In this document: positions 1 through 5,930 of the stretch, piece after piece
How the letters are laid out: each line of letters opens with the position of its first letter
Numbering within the stretch: position 1 is the stretch's first letter
From: Methanomicrobia archaeon
Lineage (GTDB): Archaea; Methanobacteriota_B; Thermococci; Methanofastidiosales; B48-G16
Length of the DNA: 9,879 nucleotides
Reading direction: 5' to 3'
Assembly (NCBI GenBank): GCA_023133315.1
Contig: JAGLWR010000036.1
Coordinates: 1-9,879 of the forward strand
Notes under the pieces: generated by a model
The model's database searches: none
Told to the model about the DNA's origin: nothing
The model's input: only the letters and a program-made list of their open reading frames with translations
Translations under genes and position numbers: made by a program

Positions 1-8
1 GAAAGTGG

Positions 9-191
9 TTTATCCCAAAGAAAAACAAGATTATTGAAAAAATGAAAAGTATAGAAAAAAATCTTATCTTCATTTAGAAAAAGAAAACGTTTATCCCAAA
101 GAAAAAGACTGTTATTGGATAGGAGAGGTTTATCGAAAAAAAGGAAAAATTATCTAAAATCGATTTTATTCAGAAGAAAAAAGGTTTTAAA
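9..191 (+). repeat. Degenerate in-frame tandem repeat, about 39-bp unit
   Basis: Five imperfect units begin at 9, 48, 90, 129 and 165 (lengths 39, 42, 39, 36 and a shorter last one). All are multiples of three, so one plus-strand frame reads FIPKKN, SIEKN, FIPKKK, FIEKKE and FIQKKK at the unit starts. An 18-nt block is identical at 8-25 and 89-106. The frame is interrupted by TAG at 75-77 and 120-122 and ends with TAA at 192-194, so it is not a normal intact gene. It may continue upstream of the window. It could be the decayed end of a Lys-rich repeat protein, or a purely A-rich DNA repeat whose codon register is accidental. No family is recognised. Confidence 0.55.
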
Positions 192-297
192 TAAAAGGAG
201 AGGAGGAAACTCTTCTTCCCCTACATCTGTGAGATATTAGAAAAGCAGTTAGAGCTGAGAGGAAACAGGAGTTGACATGTAAGAGTATGATGTTCTT

Positions 298-399
298 CTA
301 TTCTGCTGCCACAAATGTTATTGCACTGATTATAACTGTCATTGTTACCATCAAAACCAACATAATGTACAATTTTTTTTCCTGACTCATTTTTATCAT
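298..399 (-). CDS. Candidate 33-residue single-pass membrane microprotein
   Basis: The ORF reads ATG (399-397) to TAG (300-298). It has a short polar, Lys-containing head (MIKMSQEKK) followed by an uninterrupted hydrophobic run rich in Leu, Val, Ile, Met and Ala (about residues 11-32) and a final Glu. This is the layout of a small membrane protein with its positive end in the cytoplasm, or of a bare signal-anchor. A TATA-like box TTTAAATAA at 421-429 (minus strand) is centred 26 nt before the first ATG, as for the leaderless genes elsewhere in this window; an in-frame ATG at 390 is an alternative start. The family is not recognised. Caveat: the opposite strand (287-385) also encodes a hydrophobic 32-codon frame, although that one lacks a matching promoter. 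Confidence 0.4.
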   Translation of the reverse strand: MIKMSQEKKLYIMLVLMVTMTVIISAITFVAAE

Positions 400-420
400 G
401 ATATCTCTTACTTAATAGGA

Positions 421-429
421 TTATTTAAA
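421..429 (-). promoter_or_regulatory. TATA-like box of the 33-residue microprotein
   Basis: On the minus strand this reads TTTAAATAA, centred 26 nt before the ATG at 399, the spacing expected for a leaderless archaeal transcript. The rest of 400-588 is very AT-rich, with no other supported gene or clear structure. Confidence 0.4.
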
Positions 430-588
430 CTTTTCTTAACTTAAAAACTGAATAAAAAGATATTTTTAACTTTCTAGTTTATAATATCATCGATCTCTAA
501 AAAGGGCATCCAGAATTGAATTTTTTAAAATTTTTAATCTTAAAATCATGTTCCCCATATTCTTTTTTCTTTGAACAAACGATAGGTA

Positions 589-596
589 TTTATAAA
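589..596 (+). promoter_or_regulatory. TATA box of the zinc-ribbon gene
   Basis: TTTATAAA-like box. Adding about 26 nt predicts transcription from near 619, downstream of the ATG at 598 and just before the ATG at 625. It therefore decides between the two in-frame starts. Confidence 0.5.
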
Positions 597-624
597 AATG
601 CAGGCATATAATACTGGGAATTTT

Positions 625-825
625 ATGAATAAAGAAAAATCAAAAAAAGTAGAGATCGAATACTGTCCACAATGTGGAGCACCAAATAAAGAGGATTCGC
701 TTTTCTGTGAAAACTGTGGCCATGACATCAGAAAAGAAAAACAGCCGCCATTATTTAATCAACGTGTAGGTATAATATTTGGGTTTCTTGGTGTGATATG
801 TATAGTGCTTTTTTTAAGCTCCTAG
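625..825 (+). CDS. Small zinc-ribbon protein with C-terminal membrane helix
   Basis: This 66-residue protein has a Lys/Glu-rich N-terminus, then a zinc ribbon with two knuckles, CPQC (C14, C17) and CENC (C28, C31), of the zinc-ribbon type common in archaeal small proteins. A charged linker (KEKQPP) leads to one hydrophobic helix at about 48-64 ending in SS. It is probably tail-anchored with the ribbon in the cytoplasm; the partner or ligand is unknown. The ATG at 598 is in frame, but the TATA box at 589-596 would start the mRNA after it, so 625 is preferred and the transcript would be nearly leaderless. The gene converges on the lipoprotein gene at 942-1571 and is followed by the palindrome at 841-856. 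It is clearly a real gene; its function is not predictable. Confidence 0.8.
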   Translation: MNKEKSKKVEIEYCPQCGAPNKEDSLFCENCGHDIRKEKQPPLFNQRVGIIFGFLGVICIVLFLSS

Positions 826-840
826 CTATTTTAAGATACC

Positions 841-856
841 GGAAACTATAGTTTCC
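841..856. terminator. Perfect 16-bp palindrome, possible terminator or operator
   Basis: GGAAACTATAGTTTCC is fully self-complementary (6-bp stem, TATA loop) and is followed by TCTTTTA. It starts 15 nt after the zinc-ribbon stop codon, which fits a transcription end signal. A protein-binding site is the alternative. Confidence 0.4.
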
Positions 857-920
857 TCTTTTATCAGACCAATATCCCCGTTTTCATTCTTTCGACAAAT
901 TATTATTAAGATCTTTAGTG

Positions 921-934
921 AAAAAGCGTTTTTT
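921..934. terminator. A5-GCG-T6 element between convergent genes
   Basis: AAAAAGCGTTTTTT lies 7 nt past the lipoprotein stop codon. On either strand it ends in a T-run, the main archaeal termination signal, and its arms can pair weakly. It could end both the lipoprotein transcript and read-through from the zinc-ribbon gene. Confidence 0.4.
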
Positions 935-941
935 ATCTTTC

Positions 942-1571
942 CTACTCAAACGTAAAGCTATTTACCACCAGCCCAAAGCAGTCAATGTAATCATCATGGA
1001 ATTCAGCTGGTACATCATAGGATATCACGTAGCCAACTCCATCCTTGAGAAAGATGGCAAATGAGTCTTTTAACGAATAGGTTATTCCTCCGAGCTCAAG
1101 TACTATATTAGATGTAATCACTGTAGCCGGTAGTCCAGCGATGGTAGTGTTGTATTCGTCTACCTTATTATACTCAGTAAACGTCTTTTTGGCATTCAAT
1201 TCTGACGCCTTAACATAGTCCTCAAGAGTCATCTTTTTAGCCAGATCCTCTGGAATTTCCTCTCTTACCACACCGATATTCACCATGTAGGACCCTTCCA
1301 TTACCTGAGGACCTCCAAGGATAACGGTGAGTCCCATGAAGTTCTCCATAAGTTCCCAATCCGCGGGATATTTAAGTGAGAAACCGTACTCCGAGTTGGT
1401 ATAGGTCTCAGTTTCACCGGAGTATACTGGCAGAGTCTTCGCAGGTGTCGTCGGTGCCGGCGTTGTAGTGGATGTTCCCTCCTCTCCTCCAATGCATCCG
1501 CTGAGTACGGTCAGCATTACTGCAGCTATTACAAATATGGCCATATTTTTACCTATATTTTTTTTATTCAT
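942..1571 (-). CDS. PsbP-like secreted lipoprotein
   Basis: This 209-residue protein starts with a short basic end (MNKKNIGKN), a hydrophobic segment and the lipobox LSGC with Cys at residue 26, so it should be exported and lipid-anchored outside the cytoplasmic membrane. A Thr/Pro-rich linker (TSTTTPAPTTPAKT) follows. The mature domain begins YTNSEYGFSLKYPADW, the signature opening of PsbP-like domains seen in many archaeal and bacterial lipoproteins, and continues to the C-terminus. The biochemical role of such proteins is generally unknown. Start choice: AGGTGAT (1577-1583) sits 5 nt before the ATG at 1571; the in-frame GTG at 1580 overlaps that ribosome-binding site and is rejected. The Thr/Pro linker resembles the one in the large surface protein at 5921-7681. 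Confidence 0.85.
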   Translation of the reverse strand: MNKKNIGKNMAIFVIAAVMLTVLSGCIGGEEGTSTTTPAPTTPAKTLPVYSGETETYTNSEYGFSLKYPADWELMENFMGLTVILGGPQVMEGSYMVNIGVVREEIPEDLAKKMTLEDYVKASELNAKKTFTEYNKVDEYNTTIAGLPATVITSNIVLELGGITYSLKDSFAIFLKDGVGYVISYDVPAEFHDDYIDCFGLVVNSFTFE

Positions 1572-1617
1572 AAAAATCACCTACATATTATCTTTATATT
1601 CATTATAAATAAGTATG

Positions 1618-1625
1618 TTTATACA
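1618..1625 (-). promoter_or_regulatory. Possible TATA box of the lipoprotein gene
   Basis: On the minus strand this reads GTATAAAC. It predicts a start near 1594 and a leader of about 23 nt carrying the AGGTGAT ribosome-binding site. A second TATA-like stretch at 1601-1609 would leave too short a leader for that site. Confidence 0.35.
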
Positions 1626-1693
1626 GATAACGATCTTGAAAAACTTTATAGTTCAAAAAGAAAAGAGGAGGTATATGAAAGTAATGAAAAGGT

Positions 1694-1700
1694 AAAAAAA
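1694..1700 (-). terminator. T7 run directly after the 22-residue ORF
   Basis: On the minus strand the stop codon at 1707 is followed at once by TTTTCTTTTTTT, a strong archaeal oligo-T terminator. It makes the short ORF upstream a self-contained transcription unit separate from the lipoprotein gene. Confidence 0.5.
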
Positions 1701-1706
1701 GAAAAT

Positions 1707-1775
1707 TTAATATTTTCTTATCTTCCTTTCCATCTCAAATTTTGCTATTGCATATTCCATTTCTGGGTCGAACAT
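1707..1775 (-). CDS. Candidate 22-residue microprotein with strong ribosome-binding site
   Basis: The ORF runs from ATG at 1775 to TAA at 1707. It begins MFDPEMEYAIAKF and ends KIRKY: acidic at the front, basic at the back, with Tyr/Ile/Phe/Met spaced so that a helix would be amphipathic. AGGTGAT at 1780-1786 is a seven-base match to the usual 3' end of archaeal 16S rRNA, 4 nt before the ATG, and is the same motif that precedes the lipoprotein. A TATA-like box (1806-1814) lies upstream and an oligo-T run follows the stop, so promoter, leader, ORF and terminator fit in about 120 bp. No family is recognised. It could instead be a small RNA with a chance ORF, or a leader peptide for the lipoprotein gene 135 bp downstream, although the T-run argues for a separate unit. 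Confidence 0.5.
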   Translation of the reverse strand: MFDPEMEYAIAKFEMERKIRKY

Positions 1776-1805
1776 GATTATCACCTAATACCATATTGAA
1801 ACTCC

Positions 1806-1814
1806 TATTTATAA
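1806..1814 (-). promoter_or_regulatory. TATA-like box before the 22-residue ORF
   Basis: On the minus strand this reads TTATAAATA. Typical spacing puts the start near 1784-1786, just at the edge of the ribosome-binding site. An alternative box at 1836-1844 would give a longer leader. The 12-bp palindrome AATAAGCTTATT (1828-1839) lies just upstream and could be an operator. Confidence 0.35.
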
Positions 1815-1860
1815 GCTTTTTTGCACAAATAAGCTTATTATTTCTCTTATTTTTTAAAAT

Positions 1861-1886
1861 CTTCTCATTTTCGCAAAAGCGAGAAG
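1861..1886. other. Hairpin-forming inverted repeat
   Basis: CTTCTC pairs with GAGAAG, and between them TTTT can pair with AAAA around a CGC loop. The element stands alone in AT-rich DNA between the 22-residue ORF and the acetyltransferase promoter, with a TTCCGGAA palindrome 4-5 nt after it. It could be a transcript end, a small structured RNA or a protein site. Nothing else supported was seen in 1815-1957. Confidence 0.35.
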
Positions 1887-1957
1887 ACGGTTCCGGAAAG
1901 AAATAATAATTAATTATCAGAAAAAAACTATTATCTATAAAGGAAGAGTTAGAAAAA

Positions 1958-1966
1958 TTTTTAATA
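1958..1966 (+). promoter_or_regulatory. TATA box of the acetyltransferase gene
   Basis: TTTTTAATA, centred 25 nt before the ATG at 1987, predicts a leaderless transcript. No ribosome-binding site precedes this ATG. Confidence 0.5.
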
Positions 1967-1986
1967 AGGTCTTACATATAAATATC

Positions 1987-2607
1987 ATGTTAGAGTTCGG
2001 ACCAATAATATTGAGAGCATTGGAGAAGGAAGATGTTAAAACTTTACATAAGTGGAATAATGATTATATCGTCACGCTTTATTCCAGGGGGAGCCCCTTT
2101 GAATTCAAAAATATGCTTGTCATGGAGGAAGAGATTGAAAAAAACCTTAAAGACAAGAAAAAAACTTTTCTTGCCATCGAAATAAAAAAAGAGAACAGGC
2201 TCATAGGAACAGCAAATTATGAGGAGGATAGATGGGGAGGTATCTTAAGTTCCGATCTAGGAACAATGCTGGGGGAAAAAGACTGCTGGAACAAAGGATA
2301 TGGAAAACTTGTGACATTAGGATTGTGCGAACTTCTTTTCTTCTGGAAAAACTTTGATAGATTAAGTGCATGGAGTATTGAATACAATAAAAGAGCGCAC
2401 AGAGTTCTTGAGCAGATCGGTTTTGTTAGGGAAGGAATAATAAGAAAATGCTCATTTACATCAGGAAAATACTGGGACTGGTACGCCTTTGGATACCTTA
2501 AAGGAGAATATTTATCAAAAAGAGAGAAGATATTGCAAAAAATCCTGAAAAATTATTATCCAGGATACTTAAAGAGTATACCCGAAGAGATGAGATCATA
2601 TACTTGA
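1987..2607 (+). CDS. GNAT N-acetyltransferase, RimJ/RimL type
   Basis: This 206-residue protein is predicted to move an acetyl group from acetyl-CoA to an amine, either a protein N-terminus or a small molecule. The family layout is visible: an opening strand with IILRALEKEDVKTLHKW, a central strand (FLAIEIKKENRLIGTANY, about 61-78), the acetyl-CoA-binding loop WNKGYGK (101-107, matching the Q/RxxGxG/A motif) and the late motif NKRAHRVLEQIGFVREG (134-150). Trp and Tyr are abundant near the C-terminus, and about 30 residues after 176 extend beyond the core as a basic helix. Its 3' end overlaps the end of the FAD oxidoreductase gene on the other strand by 12 bp, so the two are convergent rather than co-transcribed. 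The substrate cannot be told from sequence. Confidence 0.85.
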   Translation: MLEFGPIILRALEKEDVKTLHKWNNDYIVTLYSRGSPFEFKNMLVMEEEIEKNLKDKKKTFLAIEIKKENRLIGTANYEEDRWGGILSSDLGTMLGEKDCWNKGYGKLVTLGLCELLFFWKNFDRLSAWSIEYNKRAHRVLEQIGFVREGIIRKCSFTSGKYWDWYAFGYLKGEYLSKREKILQKILKNYYPGYLKSIPEEMRSYT

Positions 2608-3801
2608 GGCAAGAGTTTCATAAAGTTCCAGAATACCCTTAGAGATTCCATCCACTTCCATCGTTTCCTTCTTTGCAGAGTCTCCTACAAGATACAACCC
2701 TTTTATCGGCGTTTTCTGTTCAAAATCATGCCCATTAGCAGCTTTATTCACAGGAAATCCGTTCCTGAATGTCTGGACTAAAAGAATTTCATACTCTTTA
2801 TCTCCAAAGATTTTTTCTACATCTTCAAGCCCCCGATCTATCTCTTTTTTTATGTTATTCGATCGTAAGGTCTGGTGGGTCATGACAAGATGGTACCCTT
2901 TGGGAGCCAGAGAAGGATCGACATTGGTAACCTGGTTCAGTCCTTCCACTCTCTCTGTATCACACGTTATTAAAATCCCATTATGATCGAGTATACTCTC
3001 TTTTGTCGCTATATTTATCTTTATTCCTTCAGCTTCTCTTAAATTATCAATTTTTTTTAAGTAATCACTCGAAAAATATTTTTTTCCGGCTATTTTAACG
3101 GTTTCTTTGATACCGATGTCGCTCACAATTATATTATCTTCGTAAAAATTGTCCTCAGAGTCTATTACTCCCTTTACCTCATTATTTTCGATAACAATCT
3201 CTTTTATTTTCTTTTTTATTATATTTTTTCCTTTCGCAAGATTGTTTGTTACCGCACTGCAGCCGCCCACGATAGTTCCAGGACCCCCGTATTTATACAA
3301 GTTTCTTACGATAGGAAAGAAACTCCTTGTCGGTATATCATTCGGGTCTATGCTCATTCCAAAGCCGCAAAAAGCTCTTACAACTTTATTTACCGTTTCG
3401 TTTTTAAGATTATCATTTAAATATTCTCCCACTGGCGTCTCGTTCCCTTTTGTGAATCTCATCTCAAATAGAACCTTAGAGATTTTAAATCTCCCCATAT
3501 AACTCAAAAAAGAGTATAAATTTTTGAATCTGTGCTCTTTTCCATCGACTAAAAACGTTCCCCATGGATCCCCATCTACTATCTTGTACGGAGTACGAGT
3601 TTTATTCAGAATCTCAGCCGTGAAACCGGTAGAACCATGAGGAAGAGCATGAAAAGCACCGGTGCTTAATTGAAAACCCTTATAAGGAAGATTTCTGAAT
3701 CTCCCCCCGATAATTCCCTTTTCAAAAATTTTAATGATATATTTTTCCTGCAATAGAGCTCCAGCGAGAAGTCCTCCTATTCCGGCGCCTATGATTATCA
3801 T
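2596..3801 (-). CDS. CrtI-like FAD-dependent oxidoreductase (phytoene desaturase family)
   Basis: This 401-residue protein opens directly with the dinucleotide-binding fold MIIIGAGIGG (GxGxxG at 5-10), an acidic residue after strand two (FEK, E27) and the GGR segment at 32-34 typical of the amine oxidase/phytoene desaturase superfamily. The C-terminal GLYLVGDSAKK (from about 368), followed by a helix (DGISKGILEL), is the second FAD-binding motif. It is shorter than classical CrtI enzymes (near 490-500) but matches archaeal relatives of COG1233. Members desaturate or isomerise isoprenoids, so a role on carotenoid, quinone-like or lipid chains is plausible but unproven. It is probably cytoplasmic or membrane-associated. 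The ATG at 3801 is leaderless, with TTTTTAAAT at 3822-3830. It diverges from the M50 protease gene and converges with the acetyltransferase. Confidence 0.8.
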   Translation of the reverse strand: MIIIGAGIGGLLAGALLQEKYIIKIFEKGIIGGRFRNLPYKGFQLSTGAFHALPHGSTGFTAEILNKTRTPYKIVDGDPWGTFLVDGKEHRFKNLYSFLSYMGRFKISKVLFEMRFTKGNETPVGEYLNDNLKNETVNKVVRAFCGFGMSIDPNDIPTRSFFPIVRNLYKYGGPGTIVGGCSAVTNNLAKGKNIIKKKIKEIVIENNEVKGVIDSEDNFYEDNIIVSDIGIKETVKIAGKKYFSSDYLKKIDNLREAEGIKINIATKESILDHNGILITCDTERVEGLNQVTNVDPSLAPKGYHLVMTHQTLRSNNIKKEIDRGLEDVEKIFGDKEYEILLVQTFRNGFPVNKAANGHDFEQKTPIKGLYLVGDSAKKETMEVDGISKGILELYETLASSI

Positions 3802-3821
3802 AAAATAAAATGAACACCGAA

Positions 3822-3830
3822 ATTTAAAAA
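3822..3830 (-). promoter_or_regulatory. TATA box of the FAD oxidoreductase gene
   Basis: On the minus strand this reads TTTTTAAAT, centred 25 nt before the ATG at 3801. It shares the 76-bp divergent intergenic space with the promoter of the M50 operon. Confidence 0.55.
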
Positions 3831-3848
3831 CTTTATGTGATACAAACT

Positions 3849-3857
3849 TTTTTAAAT
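3849..3857 (+). promoter_or_regulatory. TATA box of the M50 protease-DUF89 operon
   Basis: TTTTTAAAT, the same nine bases as for the divergent gene, is centred 25 nt before the ATG at 3878. A GAGGT at 3859-3863 is too far from the ATG to serve well as a ribosome-binding site and would lie upstream of the predicted mRNA start. Confidence 0.55.
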
Positions 3858-3877
3858 GAGGTTAAAAATTAGAAACA

Positions 3878-5116
3878 ATGTACAAAAGATACGAATGTGC
3901 ACACTGTGACTTCTATGAGATAGCAAGGCATGATCTCTATAAAGAAAAATGTCCAGCCTGTGGGCACAAGTACCATGTTTTTGAGGAAGATATTGACGAG
4001 GGTAAGTACTCATGGCTCTTCAACATCATAAAAAATCATTTTTATTTTGAAAATTTTGTCATAAGAGAAAATTCTTTTCTTTTTATCGGGACCATGATCT
4101 CTGATTTCTCCAGAATAAAAGAAATATTTGAGAATATGGAGTATTATCCCTTTATAAGAAAAAAAGAAGAAAAAATTTACCTTCACCTTTTTAAGGCAAA
4201 AAAACCAGGCAAATCAAGAGTTATACTCCCAATGATTCTTTTAGTGGCAACTATTTTCAGCGTCTTTTATGCAGGATTATCGTGGGCAACGTCTTTAGAA
4301 GAAATGGGATATGTGAAAAACATGTGGCTTACAAGTTTGATCTTTACCATAGGACTCATTTTTATTCTGGGCAGTCATGAATTAGCCCATAAAATAATTG
4401 CAATGAAAAACAAAATAGAAGCATCATGGCCATATTTTATCCCAATGCCGTTATTTCCAATAGGGACGATGGGGGCACTCATAACCATAAAATCACCAAT
4501 ACCCGATAAAAAGACGGCGATAAAACTGGGACTCAGCGGACCATTAATAGGTTTCATTGCTTCAATAATCATAATTTCTATCGGGATAGCGATCTCTCCT
4601 GCAGTTCCTACTGCTGAGTATATAGAAAGAGCAGAAGCGTACGCTGCAGCGCATCCCGGAACTTACGGCATCGGATTTGGAGAAACATTGATTTTAAAGA
4701 TGCTAGTAAAAATGTTTTTGGATGCTCCGGAAGGATATACTACTGTTATACATCCTTTAACTATAACAGGAATTATTGGGGTTTTTGTCACGGCATTGAA
4801 TTTAATGCCGATGGGGCAGCTGGATGGTGGTCATATTGCCAGGTCTGTTTTAGGACAGAAGTATCATATGATAGCTTCTAAAACGATAGCACTCAGTCTC
4901 ATAGGATTCGGTCTTTTAGGAACTTTTTTGAGATATCCTGTCTGGCCCGGCTGGATGTTGTGGGGATTCATAGGGTATCTTATATCCTCACGAGGACATC
5001 CCGGCGCAATGGATGAGGTTACAAAACTTACCGGAAAAGATAAACTCTTAGCTCTGATAGGTATAATAATATTTATATTATGTGTCACACCCGTTCCTAT
5101 CTACGTGGTACCATGA
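3878..5116 (+). CDS. Site-2-protease-like M50 metalloprotease with N-terminal zinc ribbon
   Basis: This 412-residue intramembrane zinc protease would cut substrates within or near the membrane. The N-terminus carries a zinc ribbon (CAHC, C7/C10; CPAC, C25/C28) not needed for catalysis and probably used for substrate or partner binding. A soluble stretch to about 114 follows. The membrane domain has helices near 115-131 and 150-165, the catalytic HELAH (H167, E168, H171), further helices near 222-242 and 295-310, and the second metal site NLMPMGQLDGGH (308-319, Asp316). Two more helices follow near 335-370 and 390-408. All catalytic residues are present, so it should be active. The substrate is unknown; M50 enzymes often release membrane-bound regulators. 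It is leaderless from 3878 and overlaps the DUF89 gene by an ATGA, so the two are probably co-translated. Confidence 0.9.
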   Translation: MYKRYECAHCDFYEIARHDLYKEKCPACGHKYHVFEEDIDEGKYSWLFNIIKNHFYFENFVIRENSFLFIGTMISDFSRIKEIFENMEYYPFIRKKEEKIYLHLFKAKKPGKSRVILPMILLVATIFSVFYAGLSWATSLEEMGYVKNMWLTSLIFTIGLIFILGSHELAHKIIAMKNKIEASWPYFIPMPLFPIGTMGALITIKSPIPDKKTAIKLGLSGPLIGFIASIIIISIGIAISPAVPTAEYIERAEAYAAAHPGTYGIGFGETLILKMLVKMFLDAPEGYTTVIHPLTITGIIGVFVTALNLMPMGQLDGGHIARSVLGQKYHMIASKTIALSLIGFGLLGTFLRYPVWPGWMLWGFIGYLISSRGHPGAMDEVTKLTGKDKLLALIGIIIFILCVTPVPIYVVP

Positions 5117-5916
5117 AATCGCATTATTACTGCAGTCAGTGCATGGTAAAACAGGCACTGAGGACGTGCGAACTCGCCACAGAAAACAAAGAATTGAGAG
5201 AACGAGCTGTGATAGAAAGCATGAAATTCTTGGGGAGTTTCAATCTTGACCTGACCCCTTCCTATTTTGGCTCCGAGATTCAAAAGATAGTTAAAAAGAT
5301 CACAAAAAACCCGGATCCTTTCAGAGAACATAAAGAGAGGTCGACGGAGTTCGCTGAAAAAATGGTGAAGAAGCTGGAGATAACCACGATTGAAACGGCT
5401 TTAAGAGCAGCGTTGACCGCAAACTCTATAGATTACGGTGGAGATAAGATAATAGAGTATAAGAAGACGTTTGAGGAAATGATGAAATCGAAGATCGTTG
5501 TAGATGAGAGCAAAAAGCTTTTTGAGGGGATACGAAACGCTGAGAAGATAGTGTATTTTTTTGATAATGCGGGAGAGGCCGTTTTCGATAAAAAATTTAT
5601 AGATTTTTTTGAATGCGAGGTAATAACCATAGGAAAAAAAACACCCATGTACAACGATATTACAGCATCGGAGCTTAAAAAAATGGGATTTGAAAATGTT
5701 TTGGATTGTGGAGATAACACAGGAGTTTTAAAAATAGATAGAAGACTTGAAGAAGAATTAAAAAGCTCTGATCTGATAATCTCAAAAGGGCAGGCAAACT
5801 TTGAAAGTTTACCCGAGTTGTGGAAAAATGTCTTTTATTTATTTAAAATAAAATGCAGACCCATGTCAGAGTATCTGAATTTCCCCATAGGCAGCGACAT
5901 GGTCCTCAAAATATAA
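5113..5916 (+). CDS. DUF89 / ARMT1-like metal-dependent damage-control phosphatase
   Basis: This 267-residue protein belongs to the DUF89 family of archaeal proteins, known as metal-dependent phosphatases thought to remove damaged or overflow phosphometabolites. It has the family opening with paired cysteines (YYCSQCMVKQALR, C7 and C10), a helical N-terminal part, the metal-site motif FFDNAGEAVFD (149-159), NDIT (181-184), a GDNTG stretch (200-204) and the closing active-site motif SKGQANFES (224-232). The key residues appear intact. The start is the ATG in the ATGA overlap with the upstream protease; an in-frame ATG at 5080 would lie deep inside that gene and add a stretch the family lacks. 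Co-transcription with an M50 protease has no obvious biochemical logic. The native substrate is not predictable. Confidence 0.88.
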   Translation: MKSHYYCSQCMVKQALRTCELATENKELRERAVIESMKFLGSFNLDLTPSYFGSEIQKIVKKITKNPDPFREHKERSTEFAEKMVKKLEITTIETALRAALTANSIDYGGDKIIEYKKTFEEMMKSKIVVDESKKLFEGIRNAEKIVYFFDNAGEAVFDKKFIDFFECEVITIGKKTPMYNDITASELKKMGFENVLDCGDNTGVLKIDRRLEEELKSSDLIISKGQANFESLPELWKNVFYLFKIKCRPMSEYLNFPIGSDMVLKI

Positions 5917-5930
5917 AAAATTATTTTTTA
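5914..5930. terminator. Bidirectional oligo-T terminator between convergent genes
   Basis: TAAAAAATTATTTTTTA is almost self-complementary, includes both stop codons and gives a run of six Ts on each strand. The two genes end only 4 bp apart, so this one element probably terminates both transcripts. Confidence 0.6.

Noticed and set aside
265..282. AGGAG followed by ATG-TAA, a possible start-stop regulatory element.
   Set aside because: There is no downstream gene on this strand for it to regulate closely, so it is most likely chance.
287..385. Hydrophobic 32-codon plus-strand ORF opposite the 33-residue microprotein.
   Set aside because: No TATA box or ribosome-binding site is suitably placed for its ATG. 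Hydrophobic codons often read as hydrophobic on the opposite strand.
487..549. 20-codon minus-strand ORF beginning MILRLKIL.
   Set aside because: It has only a weak purine stretch before the ATG, no TATA box at the right distance, and AT-rich low-complexity composition.
1665..1695. GAGGAGGT followed by a 6-codon ORF (MKVMKR) on the plus strand.
   Set aside because: The spacing to the first ATG is too short, the product is tiny, and no gene follows within 290 bp.
5080..5112. Upstream in-frame ATG extending the DUF89 protein by 11 residues.
   Set aside because: It lies within the protease gene. The ATGA overlap at 5113 and the family's N-terminus support the shorter start.
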